From: Candidatus Cloacimonadota bacterium
GTDB lineage: Bacteria; Cloacimonadota; Cloacimonadia; Cloacimonadales; Cloacimonadaceae
Length of the DNA: 43,995 bases
Direction: 5' to 3'
NCBI GenBank assembly: GCA_021206555.1
Contig: JAJOKA010000179.1
Span: 1-43,995, forward strand
The notes beneath the pieces are model-generated. The model was given only the letters and a program-made list of their open reading frames with translations. It was not told where the DNA came from and did no database searches. Of the stretch, positions 32,269 to 42,177 are shown piece after piece (the first letter of the stretch is position 1; each line of letters opens with the position of its first letter). The position numbers were made by a program, and so were the translations under genes.

Positions 32269-34033
32269 ATGGCAAACAACGTAATCCTCACCCTTGAAGA
32301 CGTATCTCTGTCCTATGGTGACAGGCCAATCATCGAAGCCGCAAGTTTCGGGATTCATGCCGGAGACAAACTCGGTGTACTGGGCGTAAATGGCAGCGGA
32401 AAAACCACTCTGTTGAAGATCCTTTCCGCCACTCTGGCCCCAAATTCCGGAACTGTTACCACCCCGTAAAGACCTCAAGATTGGCTATCTGGAGCAGGAT
32501 CCCCCCCTATGGCACCGATAGCACTGTGATGCAGCATGTCCTACCCGATGATCCCAAACTCCAGAAAGCAGATCATGTTTACAAAGCACTGCTCACCAAA
32601 CTTGGCATTGACAGCTATGATAAACCCATGCGCCTGCTGTCCGGAGGCCAACGCCGCAAGGCAGATATCGCCAAGGTTCTGGCTACAGAGCCCGAACTGC
32701 TGGTGATGGACGAGCCTACCAACCATCTGGATCTTGATACCATCGAATGGCTGCAGGAATATCTGATCTCGCTCAAAATCGCGCTCATCTTCGTCACGCA
32801 CGACCGTTATTTTCTGGATGCCATCTGTAACCGCATCATGGAGATCGAACGTGCAATATCTACTTTTACGAAGGTAATTACAGCGACTACGTGAAAGGCA
32901 AACTGATCCGTCAACAGGATTCCGCGCGCAAGGAAACCCGCCGTCAGGCCCAGCTTAGCAAGGAACTCGCCTGGCTGGCCAGAGGAGCCAAAGCCCGTGC
33001 CACCAAGCCCAAACATCATGTGGACAGAGTGAAAGAGCTGATCAGCAAAAGCTACCTCATCGAACATCAGGATCTGGATATCTCCTTTCAGACCGATCGC
33101 CTGGGACGCACCATCCTGGAGCTTCACAAGATCAGCAAGGCCTATGACCGCGGCCCTCTTTTTGAGGATATGGATCACAATTTTCAGCCCCTGGAGCGCA
33201 TCGGCATCCTAGGCCCCAACGGTTGCGGCAAGACCACTCTGCTCCGCATGCTGGTGGGCGAAGAAAGTCCGGATCGGGGCAGCATCAAGCTGGGACTCAA
33301 TACTCACATCGCTTACTACAAGCAAGATGAGGATTCATTTGATCCCAAGCTCAGCGTCTATGAATACATAGCACAATATGCCGAAACCATCCGCACCGCT
33401 GATGGCAGCAAGGTGAGCGCTACCGAGATGCTGAATCGCTTCCTCTTCGATGGCAAGATGCAGCAGATGAAGCTCTCCGCTCTCTCCGGAGGAGAACGGA
33501 AACGGCTCTATCTGCTCAAATCCCTGATGTTTGGCGCAAACTTCATCATCCTGGACGAACCCACCAACGATCTGGATATCCGCACCCTGGAGATCCTGGA
33601 AGACTACCTCGATGCCTTCAAAGGCTGCCTGTTGGTAGTCTCCCACGATCGCTTCTTCCTCGATCGCTGCGTGGATTATCTCTTTATCCACGAAAATGGC
33701 CGCTTCCGCAAGTTCGCTGGTAACTACTCAGACTACCTTTTAGTCAAACGCTATGAGAAAGAAGAGCGCGAAGAAAAAGCTGCGCCTGTGATCATGCGAC
33801 CCAAACGCGATAACAAAGGCCTATCCTACAACGAACAGCGCGAGTTTGCGCAGATCGAAGAGCGCATCGAAAAGCTGGAGAGTGAGCTGGCAGAGCTCGA
33901 AGACTGCCTGGCCACACCCGATCTCAAAGTGCAGGAATACAGCGCTCTGGCTACGGAGATTCAAGCTCTGAATGATGAGCATGAGCAGCTATTTGCGCGC
34001 TGGGTGGAGCTTAGTGATAAAGCAGCGCAGTAG
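32269..34033 (+). CDS. uup: ABC-F family ATPase (Uup-like), frameshifted twice
   Basis: GVNGSGKTTLLKIL; LSGGQRRKADIAKVLATEPELLVMDEPTNHLD; GPNGCGKTTLLRMLVG; LSGGERKRLYLLKSLMFGANFIILDEPTNDLD; C-terminal coiled coil. Confidence 0.88.
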
Positions 34034-34053
34034 GTGGCTGATTAAGTTGTAGA

Positions 34054-34101
34054 GTTTTAGGGTTTTAGGGTTTTAGGGTTTTCAAGTTTTCAGGTTTTCA
34101 C
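34054..34101. repeat. Tandem octamer repeat GTTTTAGG x3 then GTTTTCAN x3
   Basis: GTTTTAGG GTTTTAGG GTTTTAGG GTTTTCAA GTTTTCAG GTTTTCAC. Confidence 0.92.
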
Positions 34102-34127
34102 GCATATCACGGGAGTCATGCTATTGA

Positions 34128-34197
34128 GATATGGTCATGATACGGTCATGATACGGTGATTTTCATGAGCGTATCATGACCGTATCATGACCGTATC
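34128..34197. repeat. Large hairpin: 28-nt arms of tandem 11-mers, 14-nt loop
   Basis: GATATGGTCATGATACGGTCATGATACG - GTGATTTTCATGAG - CGTATCATGACCGTATCATGACCGTATC; 27/28 complementary. Confidence 0.95.
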
Positions 34198-34236
34198 TAA
34201 GTAAGGGCTGACCATCCTTGGAGTTACAAGACACAT

Positions 34237-34368
34237 AGGATTCGACACGTCTGTTCCACCCCAAGACTTCGCTTCGCTCCGCCTTGGTGACCCCGGTTGT
34301 GTCGGCAGAACGATTTCCGTAAATGTAAGCTATTCCGTCGCTTCTGCAGGCGAGACGTCTGCAATCCT
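34237..34368. repeat. AGGATT-footed inverted hairpin pair (copy B1)
   Basis: AGGATTCGACACGTCT (34237-34252) ... TGCAGGCGAGACGTCTGCAATCCT (34345-34368). Confidence 0.75.
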
Positions 34369-34520
34369 ATCCCTCCGCTTTCATGGTCGGTGGCGAAAGT
34401 TGGCTTTCTGTTACATTGTAGGTGATATCATCAGCTTCGATCCGGGATTGGGAGATAAGCGAACTTGGTCTGGCATCAAAGCATTGGGATAGCAATACAA
34501 ACCGAGGGGGCTTGCAGCTT

Positions 34521-34573
34521 GCAAACGTCAGGATGACGTTTCTACAATTCATCGTCAGGATGACGTTTTTGCA
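34521..34573 (-). repeat. Two tandem 26-nt REP-like hairpins (34521-34546, 34548-34573)
   Basis: - strand TGTAGAAACGTCATCCTGACGTTTGC and TGCAAAAACGTCATCCTGACGATGAA, 1-nt gap. Confidence 0.88.
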
Positions 34574-34628
34574 GTGCAAAAGCGGGCACCCGATGGGATG
34601 CCCGCATGATGTTACAAAACAATGTGTA

Positions 34629-36360
34629 TCAGATATGTAGTTCCAGTGCTTTCAGCAGTTCTTTTTGCACTTCGGGACGTTCTTTCAGATCGCTTTCGGC
34701 AAGGTAGTTTTGCGTTGATTAAAGCGATCGGCCAGCAGCTTGAGATATTCTTCCTTGTTGCCACGCTTCGCGGGATGATAGGTGTCATAATACCCTGGCA
34801 GAATCTTTTCGATGGATTCCCTGGTGGGGATCATCGCTCCGGGCAATGCGTCCCAATCTTCCCATTCGATCTGATCAGTAAGAATGGCAGTTTGCAGAGT
34901 AAGTGAGCTTTGCAGTGGGATAGCTTCCAGTTTGCTGTCGCTTTCTTTCCAGTAGCCACGGGAATTGAAGCAATAGAAATCCGCGCCGTTTTCAGCCACG
35001 TGCAGGAAAGCTTCCACATCACGATAGAGTTCATAGACACGGAAGGGATTGGCAAAAGGCTCGAAGACAAGTTTGTTTAATTCATCCTCAGTCACGTTCT
35101 CGGCCCGGTTGCGTTGGGTCATGAGGGCAGCACCCATGGCGATGGCGAGGTGTTTGTCCTTCAGTTTCAGAGCCGGAGGCAGAACGCTGTCTTTCATCAG
35201 CCAGACCAGAGCTTTGGGAAAAGCGCAACGGTTGACGTAGGCACCCAAAAGGCCTCTGTCCAATAGAGCCCGGCCATTTTGATTGCGGAGATCCTGGCCA
35301 ACGGGGACGCGTTTACCGCCAATGTTTAGCACGGCATGATTCATCAGAGCCAGAGCATAGTTTCCAATCCGGATGATCAATGGGTCGGCTATCGGTTTTG
35401 TCAAACAGAGTGGGTTCCCAACAGCGGCAACACTTGTTTTCCAGATCAATCTGGAAGGCGTCGTCGTGCAGCACCACTTTGGAAAATCCTTTGGGCAAGG
35501 TTCCGCCATTATCATGCGAATTGGTATGGCTGGATTTACCGGTTCCGGACAGGCCATAGAAGGCGATGGAGCGTTTGCCAAACTTGTGGTACTTGGAGTC
35601 TTCGCAGGTGCCAAAATCGATCTCTTTGATGCCACCATGACAGGCTGCCATCCCGATCCTGATCCCGGAAGTCCAGGCCAGAGTGAGAGTGCCTTTTTTG
35701 CGTTCGCCAAAATAGCGCATGCCCAAGTTTACGATCACGTTGTGCTTTTTCGTCCACCAAGGCCAGTTGCGGAGCGCCCACATTGTTGTAAAAATCATCG
35801 TTACAAGTCCATTCATTGAAGCCGATCAATATGATATCCTGGATGGGAAGCTTGGGGCTGGCTTCATAAGTATCTTGCACAGACTCATAGGGCGCGAAGT
35901 TGAGCAACCAGTTATAAAGGTTTGCCACGTCACTCTCTGTGGTGATAAAGGTTGCTTTGATCATCAGATCAGAATCCATGCCCAATACAGCTTCAGCCTT
36001 GATCAGCGGGTAGTGCTGCATTTGCCACACTGCCTCACGGAAGTCGTTTTCCAGCTTGTTTTTGCGGCTGGGATCCAGGCGGTGATAAAACCTACGGGCT
36101 TTGGCGGTGCGGCCGATGATGTTGCCGTGGCAATCGTTGATCACTTTAGCATCGGCAGGAAGGTTGTGCAGCTTCACAAAGTCCGGGCACATGGGTAGAT
36201 CTGTGATGGTAACTCCCGGCTGATTCTTTGCCATTTCATAAGCTTCACGGATATCAACTTTGCGCACCAGGTGATTGTTCATCAATGTCTCGGCAATTGC
36301 GCGGATCGGAGACATATCCTTGAGATTGCTGTAATACTCAGCACTGCTCTTGCTTGCCAT
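34629..36360 (-). CDS. pckA: ATP-type phosphoenolpyruvate carboxykinase (frameshifted)
   Basis: KRSIAFYGLSGTGKSSHTN P-loop; KVINDCHGNIIGRTAKARRFYHRLDPSRKNKLENDFREAVWQMQ; ELYRDVEAFL..; YLAESDLKERPEVQKELLKALELHI* after frame correction. Confidence 0.82.
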
Positions 36361-36442
36361 TATTCCTCCATCTATGGCTAGATTTTTTCTGTTAGGTCAG
36401 AGATGGCTGCTATAAAACTGCCTTGTTTTGTCAAGGCTTGTT

Positions 36443-37621
36443 TTAGATAATCCCCAATCTCTTGCCGATAGTGCGGAATTTGTCCAAAGCCATATCGAGC
36501 TGATCGCGGGTATGCGTAGCCATAAAGGAAGTGCGGATCAAGCATCCGTTTGGCGGTACCGCTGGAGGAATCACGGGGTTGATAAAGACCCCTTCTTCGC
36601 CCAATTGAGCCCACATCTTGAAGGCATGCATCATATCTCCCACATGTAGAGGAATCACCGGGGTACAGCTGGTACCGGTGTCATAACCCATCGCTTTGAA
36701 TTCACTCATCATATAGTGGGTGTTTTCCCAAAGCTTGGCGATGCGTTCCGGCTCTTCTTCCATGATCTTGATCGCGGCAAGCACACTGGCTGTGGAAGCA
36801 GGAGGCAAGGACGCGCTGAAGATCAGAGCGCGGGATTTGTGCTTCAAATAGTGAATCAAAGCTTCATCCGCGGCAATAAAGCCACCCACCGAGGCCAGGG
36901 ATTTACTAAAGGTGCCCATGATGAAGTCTGCCTTGTGCGTGAGCCCAAAATGCGCTGCAGCACCGGCTCCTTTGTCGCCCAAAACGCCCAATGAATGCGC
37001 TTCATCCACCATCAGGTTCGCGCCATACTTATCTGCCAATCTGGAGATTTCCGGAAGATCGGCAATATCACCTTCCATAGAAAAGATACCATCCACCGCG
37101 ATCAAGGCGGCTTTGCCCTCGATCTTCTGCAAAGTGCGTTCCAGAGATGCCATATCATTGTGATTGTAACGCAACATAGTGCCATCCGAAAGCTTGCAGC
37201 CGTCGATGATGGAGGCGTGATCATATTTATCGGTAACGATGTATTCGTTTTTGTTCACGATGGCGGATATGCAACCCACATTGGCCTGATATCCCGTGGG
37301 ATAAGCCAAAGCAGCTTCTTTGCCCACCAAGCGTGCCAATTCCCGCTCCAGTTCCAGATGAATATCCAGCGTGCCATTCAAAAAGCGTGATCCGGCACAA
37401 CCGCTGCCATACTTTTCCATAGCTTTGATGCCGGCTTCCTTCACTTTGGGATGCGTGGTGAGCCCCAAATAGCTGTTGGAACCCATCATCAGCATCTTTT
37501 TACCATTGCAAATAACCTCAGTATCCTGTTCCGAACTGATCTCCCGAAAATATGGATAATAGCCCAAAGCCATGGCTTTGCGCGCTTCTGTGAAATTGTA
37601 GCATTTGTCCAATATGCTCAT
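36443..37621 (-). CDS. Alpha-oxoamine synthase family, serine palmitoyltransferase-like (PLP)
   Basis: YPYFREISSEQDTEVICNGKKMLMMGSNSYLGLTTHP, GCAGSRFLNGTLDIHLELE, DEAHSLGVLG, GTFSKSLASVGGFIAA (PLP Lys), RTSFMATHT. Confidence 0.87.
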   Translation of the reverse strand: MSILDKCYNFTEARKAMALGYYPYFREISSEQDTEVICNGKKMLMMGSNSYLGLTTHPKVKEAGIKAMEKYGSGCAGSRFLNGTLDIHLELERELARLVGKEAALAYPTGYQANVGCISAIVNKNEYIVTDKYDHASIIDGCKLSDGTMLRYNHNDMASLERTLQKIEGKAALIAVDGIFSMEGDIADLPEISRLADKYGANLMVDEAHSLGVLGDKGAGAAAHFGLTHKADFIMGTFSKSLASVGGFIAADEALIHYLKHKSRALIFSASLPPASTASVLAAIKIMEEEPERIAKLWENTHYMMSEFKAMGYDTGTSCTPVIPLHVGDMMHAFKMWAQLGEEGVFINPVIPPAVPPNGCLIRTSFMATHTRDQLDMALDKFRTIGKRLGII

Positions 37622-37631
37622 TATCGCCTCT

Positions 37632-38692
37632 TTATATTATTCTAAACTCTTTCAGATTTGTGTAGAGAACCACTACCAATTGATAGATCAGAAACACCAG
37701 GGGAACTGAGATCAGCATCCACAAAATCCCGCCATACCAGCCACCGGCCAGAACAGTGAGCAAAACCCACAACGGATGCATATCTATCGTAGTGCCAACC
37801 ACTACCGGGTACACGATGTTATTATCGATTACCTGAACAATGTACATCGCCAGAGCAGCATAGACCATGGAAATAAATGGCCCGCCTTCAAAGAAAACCG
37901 TGAATACGGCCAGGGCCCCACCAAAGAAGGGCCCAAAATAGGGAATGATATTGGCCACGCCGGCTGTGATCCCGATCAAGACGGGATTGCTCACTCCCAC
38001 GATGCTGAGCGCCACCGAAGCCATGATGCCCACGGCTATCACCTCCAATAGCATGGCCCGCAGATAGTGCCCACCGTGTGATCAATTTTGTTCATCAGGA
38101 TGATGCCCAATTCAAAGTAACGGTTTGATGCCATGCCCAAAAAGGCTTTGCGGATCTTGTACCAATCCTTCAAAAGGAAAAAGCTGATCAAAGGAATGGT
38201 GAAGATGAAGGACACCGCGCCGATGATGGAAGGATAGTTATCCAGCAAAAACTTGGGCAGACCCACCAGGAAATCTGTGGCATTGTCCAGGATGGAGAGC
38301 ATTTGAGCGCTCACGTTCAGACCCGGGACATTGGCATCCAGCTGTTGGGCATATTCATAAATTCCATGAATGAAGGGCACCCCCAAGATAGTCTCGGCAT
38401 CAAAGCCACCCTCGTGGCTGAGTAAGGCAAAGAGATTGTTGCCCTGCGCGATGAGATCGGGGATATAACGGCTGGTAAACCAGGCGATCAGACCAGCTAC
38501 TGAAAGATACAGGAGCAGCACGCCCATCCAGCGCGGAATACGTTTGCGCTCCAAAAAGCTGACTGCCGGATTCAGGATATAGCTGAAGATCACGGAGGCA
38601 ATCAGATAGCTGAAAATCCAACGGTAAAAGATGAGCCCGGCTATGAGCACGATGGCCATCAATATATAAAACCCGAGCTTCGACCAGTTCAT
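37632..38692 (-). CDS. AI-2E family transporter / permease (frameshifted ~38060)
   Basis: NPAVSFLERKRIPRWMGVLLLYL; IPYFGPFFGGALAVF; VYPVVVGTTIDMHPLWVLLTVLAGG. Confidence 0.87.
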
Positions 38693-38693
38693 C

Positions 38694-39164
38694 CTATTTA
38701 CCGGAATCTTGGATAGTCAAGGCGTCTTTGGTGATCTCTTTACAGGTAGCTTTGAGAATCTTGAGCCCCATCCTGGGTCTGCTCTCGATGAGATCCCAAA
38801 AATCACCGGTGGCGATGGCCAGAGCTGATACATCACTGTGGGCAGAGGCTGTGCTTTGCCGCCTGGCTCCGCAGAACATATCCCACATACCCAGAACCTG
38901 ATTGATCCCGATCGTATGGCTGCGATCAGCAGTATCCGGATTTGTCAGCAGCACATCACCTTGCTCAATGAAATAGATCACTTCCATGGGGTAACCGGCT
39001 TCAAACAGCACTTCACCCTCTTTGAAACTGCGCTGATGCACGATGCTATGTAAAAGATACAGCTCGAAGCTGCTTAAATCCTTGAAAATGCTAAAGCGTC
39101 GATACCGAATATAAGCTTCCGGTTTGTTGATTTGGCTCAACAGCCAATCATAAAGGGCTTTCAT
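38694..39164 (-). CDS. Cyclic nucleotide-binding domain protein without HTH
   Basis: IFKDLSSFELYLLHSIVHQRSFKEGEVLFEAGYPMEVIYFIEQGDVLL. Confidence 0.85.
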   Translation of the reverse strand: MKALYDWLLSQINKPEAYIRYRRFSIFKDLSSFELYLLHSIVHQRSFKEGEVLFEAGYPMEVIYFIEQGDVLLTNPDTADRSHTIGINQVLGMWDMFCGARRQSTASAHSDVSALAIATGDFWDLIESRPRMGLKILKATCKEITKDALTIQDSGK

Positions 39165-39174
39165 GCTCTACACC

Positions 39175-39817
39175 TCACTTCGCGTGCACCAAGGGCACGA
39201 AGGCACAGGGAACATCCTGCTCAATCATTATTTCGCCATTCACTCTGCGCACTATGTTCAGGGTTTGCGCCGTAGTGCTGCCCACGGGAATCGCCATTAT
39301 CCCTCCTTCTGCGAGCTGCGCGCATAGCTTTGGGGGAATACCGTCAGCCCCCGCGGATACGATGATCTTGTCAAATTCCTTGTAGGGCGGATAGGCCTTT
39401 TCCCAGCCCTGCCAACCGTCACCGATGCGAAAAGTGGATATTGCGCAGACCCGCTGCTTTTGAGCACCTTTTGCGCGCCCAAAGAAAGATTGTCCAAAAA
39501 GCTCCACCCGTGCACACTTCATCCACCATGGAGGCCAAAAGCGCGGTTTGATATCCGCTACCGGTTCCGATCTCCAAGACCCTGTCGCTTTGCTTAAGCT
39601 GAAGATGGCTCAGCATCAAAGCTATCATCGTGGGTTGAGAAATGGTCTGCTCACTCTTGATCGGCAAAGGTTGATTGCGATAGGCGTATTCTCGATACTC
39701 GGGCAACACATAATCCTCTCTGGGTATCGCGGTAAAAGCTTTGAGCACGGTTTCATCCTTGATTCCGCGTTTGCGCAGTTCTTCCACCAGCAGCCGGCGT
39801 TGATCCTCGTATCGCAT
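39175..39817 (-). CDS. pcm: Protein-L-isoaspartate O-methyltransferase (frameshifted)
   Basis: AFTAIPREDYVLPEYREYAYRNQPLPIKSEQTISQPTMIALML; VLEIGTGSGYQTALLA; IIVSAGADGIPPKLCAQLAEGGIMAIPVG. Confidence 0.9.
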
Positions 39818-39823
39818 ATCTGC

Positions 39824-40589
39824 TCAGGTCTCCAATAAGTGGTTTTCTTCCAGCCAGGACAGCACGCCCGGGAAGGCATTACCCTTGCTGAGCTCAAAGC
39901 CCAATGGAGTAATCGAGACATAACCTTCGCTTATGGCTTCGGAATCTGTCCCTGCTTCAAAATCCCACTGCGGCAAATCACCGCCAATGCGGTAAGAAAA
40001 GCTATCTTCTTGCTCTTCGATCATGGTGATAAAATTGTAATATTTGCGATGGCCCGTACGGGTCAGACGCACGCCTTTCACATCCTCAAACGGGATATTG
40101 GGGAAATTGATGTTCAACACTTCATGCGGCTTGGCCAATTGATCGATCCCGCACTCCAGGAGTTTGATGAACCAGCGGGTACCGGTCTCAAAGACTTGAT
40201 CCTTGTAGGCATTAATGGAGAGCGCGATGGCTTTGAGGCCAAATAGCGAGGCTTCCACAGCGGCGGCAACCGTGCCCGAATAAAGCACGTCCTCACCCAT
40301 GTTTTGCCCGGCATTGATCCCGGAAACCACCAGATCAATGGGCTCTTTCACGATCTTCTGCAAGGCGATCACCACGCAATCAACAGGGGTGCCACTGATT
40401 GCCCATTCGTTTTCCGCTATATCGCCGGGCATGGATGTCTTTGCGTAATGTTATGGAATGCGATGCCGCGCTGCGTTCACTATCCGGAGCCACCAGGATG
40501 GTCTCATGACCTGCGTTCTGCAAAGCTGCCTGAAGCTTTCGTAAGCCCTGCGCGTTGATGCCGTCGTCGTTTACCAAAAGTATTTTCAA
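39824..40589 (-). CDS. surE: 5'/3'-nucleotidase SurE (frameshifted ~40430)
   Basis: MKILLVNDDGINAQGLRKL; LVAPDSERSAASHSIT; DLVVSGINAGQNMGEDVLYSGTVAAA. Confidence 0.92.
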
Positions 40590-40599
40590 AATCTATCTC

Positions 40600-40957
40600 C
40601 TAAAATATCAGATTCGGGTAGCGTAAAAGAATCAAAGTAACCAAAGCTACCACAATCACTATCAAGATCATCAACCAATGCTCACGGAAGAAGCTTCGCC
40701 AATGACGCCGCTTACGCCTTTTCTTGGATATATATGAGTTTTTTTGGCTTCAAAAGTTTCTTCAATGAAAGCCCCGTTCCTCCGGCTGAACCTCGCATGG
40801 TCATTTGGGCCGGAGTCAACCATTTCACCTGACCTTTCTCATTGAGATAGGGGCGGTATCCCAAGCTTAAATAGTGCTCCAAACGAGCCTTGCTATAACC
40901 CTCAACCTCTTGTGGATCAAGCTCTTTGACAATCTTCGTTTTGTGTTTACTCATCAA
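40600..40957 (-). CDS. Small basic single-TM protein (probable frameshift joining ORF 40712..40957 to a downstream TM segment)
   Basis: ORF MMSKHKTKIVKELDPQEVEGYSKARLEHYLSLGYRPYLNEKGQVKWLTPAQM...; the next frame reads SKKRRKRRHWRSFFREHWLMILIVIVVALVTLILLRYPNLIF*. Confidence 0.5.
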
Positions 40958-41036
40958 TACTACCTTTGGAGTTAATCTTCAAAATAAGGCAGCCAATCTG
41001 TCAAGCGGAATTTCTCCTGCCTTATGATTTATGTCA

Positions 41037-41085
41037 CTGAAACCTGAAACCTGAAACCTGAAACCTGAAACCTGAAACCTGGAAC
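41037..41085. repeat. Tandem heptamer CTGAAAC, 7 units (last CTGGAAC)
   Basis: Direct reading of 41037-41085. Confidence 0.95.
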
Positions 41086-41089
41086 CTTA

Positions 41090-41212
41090 TGCGGTCTTAC
41101 GCCTTTGGCGAGTCTCCCGGATAGTTCCTGAACCCGGCTCAGGAAGATCTCAGGAGACTGGCAAGGGGCGGAAAAGCCAGATGAGAGCTCCTATGGAGCC
41201 TTTATGACCGCA
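41090..41212. repeat. Nested multi-hairpin intergenic structure
   Basis: TGCGGTC/GACCGCA enclosing AGTCTCC/GGAGACT with inner TTCCTGA/TCAGGAA, and GCTCC-TAT-GGAGC. Confidence 0.6.
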
Positions 41213-41248
41213 GAGTACCATCGGTACGGTATTTTACATGAAAACCAG

Positions 41249-41339
41249 AGGATTCGACACGTCTCGTGTCGAGCGAGGCAGCAGGCCGAGAAAAGAAAGC
41301 AGCTTCGCTGCTTGTGCAGACGAGGACGTCTGCAATCCT
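41249..41339. repeat. AGGATT-footed inverted hairpin pair (copy B2)
   Basis: AGGATTCGACACG-TCT-CGTGTCGA and TGCAGACG-AGGA-CGTCTGCAATCCT in opposite orientations. Confidence 0.85.
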
Positions 41340-42177
41340 CACCCGGTTTTCATTCACTGTGGTGAAAGCCCTTTCATTGGGGTTCAGATAGCCCAAGTAC
41401 ACTACCATGCCAATTTGAGTCCTGTAGGGACGGCATCTACGAATCACTTGAGCCACCCCTGGCCAATACTCATGCATCCCTTATGCCGTTCCTACGGAAC
41501 TCAATCCTATATATTGTATGCAATTACCTATCTTAAATGTCGTCCCGATGGGACTTCATAGAGGTTTTGACACCGCCACAGCGGGTGCTGTCCAAACCTG
41601 CAAGGTGGTTTTGGCGGAGTAACTTTCAGGCCATGCCAGGCTCTGTTTCATCTTATGTTTCCCTTTTCTTATGAGGTGATCATAAGGTGATGTGGAGCAA
41701 ATTCAGAGCCGCTCATCGGTCTTGCCACGGTAAAACATCATCTGGTAGCAGACCCCGGAAAGAAAATCTCCGCTTGCTTTGTTGAAATATATCAATGGCC
41801 AGGACAGCCCCTTTACCGCTCAGTTAAAAAGGGGCTGTGATATACAGAGTGGACAAACTTCCACAAGACAAAGCCCCTGCTGACAAAATCTCTACTTTTT
41901 TTGCTTGACGAGTTGGTGACTATCGAACACAATAGGACTTGGAAGTTAAATTCATATAAGTTCGTAGAATTACTGAGGTTTTTTGATAGTCTATTGTTTT
42001 TGGATGTTCAGCGCCAGCATGGCGTTTTTACCAGGAGCGAAACCTTCTTCGCTCAATGACAGTACGTCCCAAAATCGGTACCATGCGTCTATCCCCAAAT
42101 CCTCTTTACTCTCCACATTCTCCATAAACCACAGATTATACATAGATAATGGATTGATAAGTTACAGGAGGATCCAA

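Noticed and set aside
32263-34033. ABC-F gene as an antibiotic-resistance (ARE) factor
   Set aside because: C-terminal coiled coil and overall layout are closer to housekeeping Uup; no resistance context.
34237-34368. AGGATT/AGGATT inverted ends as transposon terminal inverted repeats
   Set aside because: Only 91-132 bp apart, no ORF inside, and each end is itself a hairpin half; better described as an inverted REP-like pair.
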